The notes beneath the pieces were generated by a model, which saw only the letters and a list, made by a program, of their open reading frames with translations, was not told where the DNA came from and did no database searches. Made by a program: the position numbers and the translations under genes. Below are positions 59,188 through 64,000 of a stretch of 64,000 nucleotides of DNA, piece by piece. This DNA comes from Pseudopyrenochaeta lycopersici (taxonomy: Eukaryota > Ascomycota > Dothideomycetes > Pleosporales > Pseudopyrenochaetaceae), in assembly GCA_003313425.1 (NCBI GenBank), contig NHZP01000005.1, positions 62,001 to 126,000 on the forward strand, read 5' to 3'. Every line of letters starts with the position of its first letter. The first letter of the stretch is position 1.

Positions 59188-60912
59188 ATGCCTCAAGCTA
59201 CAATCGATTGCTACTTCCCGCCCATTCAATTACGTCCTAATACCTACAGTTTATTTCTCACCCTTCCTCGCGTAGTGCGCGAAAGGATATACATCATGGC
59301 AAACCTCGGGCCCAACCGCTTGATAGACCTAAATTGCTGGGCCCAGCACCGGTGGTGTCCCAGCAGCAACAGCGCAGATGAGCTAAACCCTCACGTAGAC
59401 GTACACCTTTGGGGTCAACGCAAGTACGAGGAGCAAAACCCACCTAATTCACTCCCCGTCAGCCTGCTTCTAGTATGCAAAGTGGTATCGCAGGAGGCTC
59501 AAGATATACTGTATGGAACAAACTGCTTTGCGATATCTCAACGGGATCCCGGAGGGCTACGCGGACTAGAACGTCTAAGCAGGCGCGCTATTAGAAACCT
59601 GCGAACTCTACTTATTCATATTACCCCCTGCACCTGTATAGCCCCACACTGCACAAAAACACTACGGCAATTGCCGCACATCGCTGAGTCTTTTAACGAC
59701 TTGGCTTTTAGGGGTTGCTTTGCAAGTCCTAAAAAACGATTACATGACCGAAGGCTGTCTAATACGTCTAGGACGGATAGGCGTATTTTACAACAGTGGG
59801 AACGGGTCTGTCATCGGCTCGCAGAGCACATAGTGCCAGGCCAGCTTACACTATACATTGTCTGCCACGTTAAAAGCAGGCCCGTTGCAGAGCAAATCAT
59901 CCAGCCCCTTCTCCTGCTTCCAGGTCTTCGCAATTGTGGTATTTGTCTTGGGCCCTCTGGTCATGCTAGCTATGGAGAGCTACAAGCTCTAGCTACTGTT
60001 GCCGTACAACGTCTAACGGCTAGAACTCTGCCAGCACCGCGGCAACCCTTCCCGTTTCTTCACCTTCCAAGAGAGCTTCAGCTACAGATTTTGGCAGCTA
60101 GTCCTCTTGTGCAAGGTACATGCGTACGCATATCAGAAGGAAGATTCTCAACAGACAACTTGTCCCACCGTTGCGAAGACGAAAGAATTACAATCAGTGG
60201 AGAACCTATTATTCCGCTGCGGGGTTTTTGCATAAACACATGCGCCGCGTTCCGTACAGGCTGTAGCAATGCTACCTGCGCTACGTACTTGACCCAACTT
60301 TCTCGCATAGGGAAAGCATTTGCAGATGTAGCAAATGATGTCTTCTTCTCCCAGAACGCCTTTAGTATCCACACTTGGCGCACTAACGTAGCCTGGGATG
60401 ACGAGGGCGATGTAGCAGGAATGCAATCCTTTCTAGCCAGACTCCCATCGCAAGCTCTTGCACGGATTCGTCAACTTGACATCTTGCTTCCTCCTGTTGG
60501 CGATGCAAGCCTTGCCAACAGACAACTAGGGTGGACTACGCCCTGGCAGGCAAGTATGCAGCTCCTTGCAACAAAAGCTACTTTACCGAGCCTAGCCCTT
60601 ACTATTAAGATTGGGAATTACCAAAGCAAGCATCAACGTCTTGCCAGAAAGGAGCACTTCACTGCAAAGGACGAAATCCAAATGCTGCAAGCCTATGACG
60701 AAGTAGTTCGTCCTCTTGTTCAGCTACACGGTCTCAAGTTACTTTTTCTATATGTTCCCTGTCCGTTTAGTAGAGGAAACGAGGAGGCACGAGTGCAGGT
60801 TGAGCGTAGGTTAGAACGGGTGGTCATGGGCGCTGACTATAATGCTGACTTTATGGGAAAACTACCACCCGACGAGTATACTAGGCCATTCCTCTTTGAC
60901 AAGTGGCAGTAA
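59188..60912 (+). CDS. 574-aa protein with two F-box-like halves, intact
   Basis: Single exon, MPQATIDCYFPP... to TAA 60910-60912. The start at 59188 is preferred to an in-frame ATG at 59047 because the N-terminus MPQATIDCYF is compact and motif-like. Residues 3-10 (QATIDCYF) fit the PCNA-interacting PIP-box pattern Qxx(I/L)xx(Y/F)F. Two similar halves follow. Each opens with an F-box-like LPR helix (FLTLPRVVRERIYIMAN, about 23-39; FLHLPRELQLQILAASP, about 289-305). Each then carries an 'ea-x-ilf-x-N-F-x-I' strand (SQEAQDILYGTNCFAIS; FADVANDVFFSQNAFSI) and a Cys-containing loop. Fungal proteins of this build are numerous and mostly uncharacterised; some F-box proteins recruit substrates to SCF ligases. 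The gene has no stop codons or RIP signature although both flanks are RIPed, so it is probably under selection or recently placed. No metal site or signal peptide is visible. Confidence 0.8.
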   Translation: MPQATIDCYFPPIQLRPNTYSLFLTLPRVVRERIYIMANLGPNRLIDLNCWAQHRWCPSSNSADELNPHVDVHLWGQRKYEEQNPPNSLPVSLLLVCKVVSQEAQDILYGTNCFAISQRDPGGLRGLERLSRRAIRNLRTLLIHITPCTCIAPHCTKTLRQLPHIAESFNDLAFRGCFASPKKRLHDRRLSNTSRTDRRILQQWERVCHRLAEHIVPGQLTLYIVCHVKSRPVAEQIIQPLLLLPGLRNCGICLGPSGHASYGELQALATVAVQRLTARTLPAPRQPFPFLHLPRELQLQILAASPLVQGTCVRISEGRFSTDNLSHRCEDERITISGEPIIPLRGFCINTCAAFRTGCSNATCATYLTQLSRIGKAFADVANDVFFSQNAFSIHTWRTNVAWDDEGDVAGMQSFLARLPSQALARIRQLDILLPPVGDASLANRQLGWTTPWQASMQLLATKATLPSLALTIKIGNYQSKHQRLARKEHFTAKDEIQMLQAYDEVVRPLVQLHGLKLLFLYVPCPFSRGNEEARVQVERRLERVVMGADYNADFMGKLPPDEYTRPFLFDKWQ

Positions 60913-61651
60913 AAAGCAGCGTGGAGTATCTACTTATACAAGAGAAATGGAGAAGTTTATGTGCCTAGTTTGAGGCAAAGAAAACAGTACCCTGTACTAT
61001 ACTCACATAAGCTATATGTATTATATATATGCGACTGTATTAATTTAATATAGTACAAAGTAGAGTGTGCAGAGCATACGAGGGCCGCCGCATTACCACC
61101 GCCGCCTCCTAGCTATCACGTTTCAATTACTGCTAGCCGCTGGTGGCTAAGTAGATTAGGGCATCCGGCGCGTACTGCGGCGCTGTGCTACTATATTTGC
61201 ACGGAGAGCCTTACCTACTCTACATACTCGCGCACCTTAGTAGTAGGACTAGCGTAAATGCTTAACTGCTGTCTGTGCTACGTTCTATATACTATATATA
61301 CTGTAAATGCATATGTTCTAAATTAAGATAATATCTCTCTCTTACTACTTAGATAGTACCTCTATGTACTTAATAGAGTATATATATATGTATGTCCTTA
61401 TTTTTATTTCCTAGACGAAAGTAAATTATGTCGCTAATCTACTAAGAGCCCTTTATTGCTGGAGTAGTTGTCAGATATGTTACGCTAGGTTATCTTCTCT
61501 CTGCCCTTATCTTTAACCTTGTTTAATACTACTAATAACTAGATAGAGTAAGAGTAGACAATACTCTATCTAGAACTTTGTTTAAATAAAAACCTAGTTT
61601 AGGTACGTACCTATAATAACAAGAACATACTAAATGTAGTAGGTGCTGATT
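60913..61651. other. AT-rich intergenic DNA, no gene recognised
   Basis: 3' flank of the F-box-like gene. A small GC-rich patch at 61080-61190 (CCGCCGC-type words) lies in otherwise TA-rich sequence. Confidence 0.5.
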
Positions 61652-61912
61652 ATGTATAGACTACTTACTCTATTTCTAGCCTTTGCGAGAAAAGCTCCTA
61701 CTCTCGAGCTCTACCTACTTTGGCCGAGGGGACTAAGGCAGAGACTCTTTGTTCCTTTCTCCTATAACGCTAGAATGGCTAGCTCGTCCGCTAATGCTCT
61801 CGCCGCCAATGCCAGTAATGCATGCAGTCTATCCTACTGTGGAAGCGCATGTTGTATGCGTGTAAGGCAGTCAACACGCACAGTTAGGACGGTCTTAGTT
61901 AAAGTAACTTAA
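61652..61912 (+). CDS. doubtful small ORF, 86 aa
   Basis: An ATG frame begins MYRLLTLFLAFARKAPTLEL, with a hydrophobic N-terminus that could pass as a signal peptide. Its Cys-containing middle reads NACSLSYCGSACC. Base composition over it is better than its surroundings. No family is recognised, and open frames of this size arise by chance. It is listed only because small Cys-containing proteins occur in such deserts. Confidence 0.2.
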   Translation: MYRLLTLFLAFARKAPTLELYLLWPRGLRQRLFVPFSYNARMASSSANALAANASNACSLSYCGSACCMRVRQSTRTVRTVLVKVT

Positions 61913-61983
61913 TTTAAAAGAAAATAGATAAAATAGTAGATACCTCTTACCTTAAAGGGAGAGGTACTGCCTAAATACATAAG

Positions 61984-62008
61984 CTAGATTAGGCTAGTCC
62001 TAATCTAG
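61984..62008. repeat. 10-bp perfect hairpin
   Basis: CTAGATTAGG (61984-61993), 5-nt loop, and its reverse complement (61999-62008). It lies just upstream of the 37-bp tandem repeat; another palindromic AGGTAAAAGGTA/TACCTTTTACCT pair spans 62020-62053. Confidence 0.6.
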
Positions 62009-62041
62009 TTATTTAGCTAGGTAAAAGGTAGAAGGTAATAG

Positions 62042-62152
62042 TTACCTTTTACCTGCGTCTAGTAACTTAGAAAGATTATTACCTTTTACCTACGTCTAGT
62101 AACTTAAAAGGATTAAATTCTTTTACCTACGTCTAGTAGCCTAAAAAGATTA
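62042..62152 (+). repeat. 37-bp tandem repeat, three units
   Basis: Units 62042-62078, 62079-62115 and 62116-62152 share the core TTTTACCTACGTCTAGTA and end AAAGATTA or AAGGATTA. The third unit differs at its start. No coding sense. Confidence 0.85.
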
Positions 62153-62755
62153 AATTCTACTATAACTCCCTTTTTTAAATTAGTAAAGGCCTCTAAACTA
62201 GAAATAAAAATTAAGATATAAATATAAGAAAACTATTTATAGCTAAGTCTCTTTAACTTAGTAAATTTAGTAGTAGCCTTTATATAGCGCTATATATATC
62301 TAAATAGTTTCTTATGTAAAATTACTAATCTTTAAAGTATTTTCTAATACTTCTACCTTATAATATAAAAATAGGACTTAAAGACTTTTATATAATATAT
62401 ATAAGAGTAACTTTTATAACTTTTATTTAGTTATAAAGTTGTTATGGGCGAATAGGCCTAGCTAACGAGTGTGCATTTGTCCTATACTACAGAAGGAGAA
62501 AGATAGAGAAGGGGTTACAGGTATCCTTGGAGGATATATATATATGTTTGTACGAGTGAAGAGGACTATGCTCCTCTAGCTACTAACTTGTACGAGCTGA
62601 TAAGAAAAGGGGGCAGAGGAGATTAAGGAGTTCCTTCCCCGTGCGATAGTAGCGAAGCCTCTCCTGCTCAAAGGGCGCAGCCCATTACAAAAGTCCTTAA
62701 ACGTAGCGCGTAAAGTAAGGTGTACTACGCAAAGTAAGGCCTAAAGTAAGTAAGT

Positions 62756-62817
62756 TAAGGCTAGAGATGCGCAAATTAAGGCTAAAGATACGTAAATTAA
62801 GGCTAAAGCGCGCAAAT
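62756..62817 (+). repeat. 21-bp tandem repeat, three units
   Basis: Units of the form TAAGGCTAAAGATGCGCAAAT at 62756-62776, 62777-62797 and 62798-62817 (last one 20 bp). The preceding 62440-62755 is less RIPed and may be an LTR or element end (TGTTATGGGCG at about 62440), but no partner copy is present. Confidence 0.8.
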
Positions 62818-62819
62818 TA

Positions 62820-64000
62820 AAATAAAATTTTAGGTACCCTTATTACTACTAAGATACTCTTCTATAGCTAGCTTATCCTTATTAAGTAATAACTAACTTA
62901 GAGGTATATAATAAGTAGGTAGCTTAAGCTTATTAGGCTATTACTAATAGAATAGATAAGCGTTATAGTTATTATGGTACTTAGCTGTAAGGTACTAAGT
63001 AAGCTTTAGGTAGCTAGTCTATTTAATTAAGTACTACTACTTATATTTTTAGTAGCCTTTAACGCTTATTTACTAGTAATTAAGAAATTATTAATATAAG
63101 CTTATAGTATTTATTCTGATAAATAAGTAACTAGATCTACGTAAGTATTTATAAGCTTATCTACTTATATTTTATTACTAGCTATAGCGCTACTAAGCTT
63201 TTTATTATAGTCCTCTCTTAAGTATATACTACTATAAAGGTAATATCTAAAATTAGTAAAATAGAGCGTTATACTTATAGAGGCGTTAACTATATTATTA
63301 GCTTAAAACTTAGTAATATAAAGCTAGGCAGCCTAGTTAGTTTACGCGTAGTTAATATACTAGTAAAAATAAATTTCTAAGACCTAATTTACTTACTTAG
63401 TCTGCCTATCTATTTTAGGGTAATAGGCTATTAATAAGCGCTATTAAATATGCAGTTATTCATAAACTTACTTCTAAAACTAACTAATAAAATTTAAACT
63501 ATAGTTAGAGATAATACTAAGGAGAATACTATATAATTTAAAAACTTCTATAAAGTACCTAGTAGCTTTAGTAATAGTATAGCTATATATAAGAAAAAAA
63601 TACTATCTTTTTATAAGGCAGTCTAAAATAATAAAGATATTCTTAAAAGTATAGCTATTTAGCTAAGAGGTAGGTAAATCTTAAATAAAATTAACTAAAA
63701 TTTCTGTCTAGTATTTATAAGGTACTAGTAGTAACTATAAGTATCTATACTTACTATCCTAGAGGCTTTCTATTTAGTAATAAGTAGCGCACGTGTTATA
63801 ATACTATGTAATTAATAGATATATCTTTAGCTAGTAGTACTTTATATATAAAAGTAAAAATATATTAAGTGCGCTTTTCTTACGCGCCTTTATAACTTTA
63901 ACTTTAAGAGTTTCTTTTACTAATAAGGCTAAAGTAAAGTTATATTTAATACTTTCTAACTATATAATTTCCTCCTTAATTACGCGTAAGTATAACAGCG
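62820..64000 (-). mobile_element. RIP-degraded gypsy integrase region, minus strand, truncated by the window
   Basis: At 63435-63382 the minus strand reads IAYYPKIDRQTK-x-VN-x-V, the mutated form of the gypsy integrase YHPQTDGQTE-x-VNQ box. The rest is TA-rich text with stops in all frames. Its relation to the wreck at 1-4440 cannot be judged by eye. Confidence 0.65.

Noticed and set aside
62042..62817. Short tandem repeats resembling a CRISPR array
   Set aside because: Units are contiguous with no unique spacers, and the genome is fungal.

Overview
This window looks like part of a filamentous ascomycete genome (Pezizomycotina; Dothideomycete-like by feel, not proven). The genes have short 46-63 bp introns with GTAAGT/GTATGT donors and CTAAC/CTGAC-type branch sites. 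They encode LysM proteins and a multi-module family-18 chitinase. Most of the window is repeat DNA altered in the way expected of repeat-induced point mutation (RIP): CA and TG dinucleotides are scarce, TA is in great excess, CpG survives, and the old coding frames are full of TAG/TAA.

Layout. 1-4950: RIP-degraded minus-strand Ty3/gypsy pol and an LTR fragment. 5140-5820: the end of a Ty1/copia element. 6386-6653: a 268-bp MITE-like inverted repeat. 7.7-18.35 kb is the gene island: a five-LysM secreted protein (minus), a three-LysM secreted protein (minus), a divergently placed 11-exon CBM18/GH18 chitinase (plus) and an intact 204-aa protein of unknown function (minus). The three chitin-related genes are clear but carry two, one and one in-frame TAA/TAG codons. 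All four are explicable by CpA->TpA changes, so the cluster looks lightly RIPed and probably inactivated.

18.7-58.8 kb is a transposon desert with a readable nesting order. A large LTR element (20112-40990; paired 328-bp LTRs; CTAT target duplication) was invaded by a second gypsy element (21876-28833; paired 393-bp LTRs; GAATT duplication) and by a Fot1/pogo-type DNA transposon (29132-31250; perfect 42-bp terminal repeats; TA duplication). To the right lie AT-rich remnants, a minus-strand gypsy wreck (45.4-51.2 kb) split by a fresh-looking solo LTR (47794-48169; TAACC duplication), a plus-strand relative of the 21.9-kb gypsy element (51.2-57455) and a RIPed pogo-type transposase. At 59.19-60.91 kb one intact 574-aa gene with two F-box-like halves sits in this desert. 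The window closes with short tandem repeats and another minus-strand gypsy integrase wreck.

The most unusual points are these. The two related gypsy elements share gag-pol and R-U5 but carry different U3 sequences and different antisense accessory ORFs between integrase and the 3' LTR. The large host LTR element has about 3.8 kb of extra sense-strand coding-like sequence downstream of pol with its own promoter-like leader. A five-copy, roughly 50-66 bp inverted-repeat family is scattered through the desert. Catalytic aspartates are repeatedly changed to asparagine, as RIP would do.
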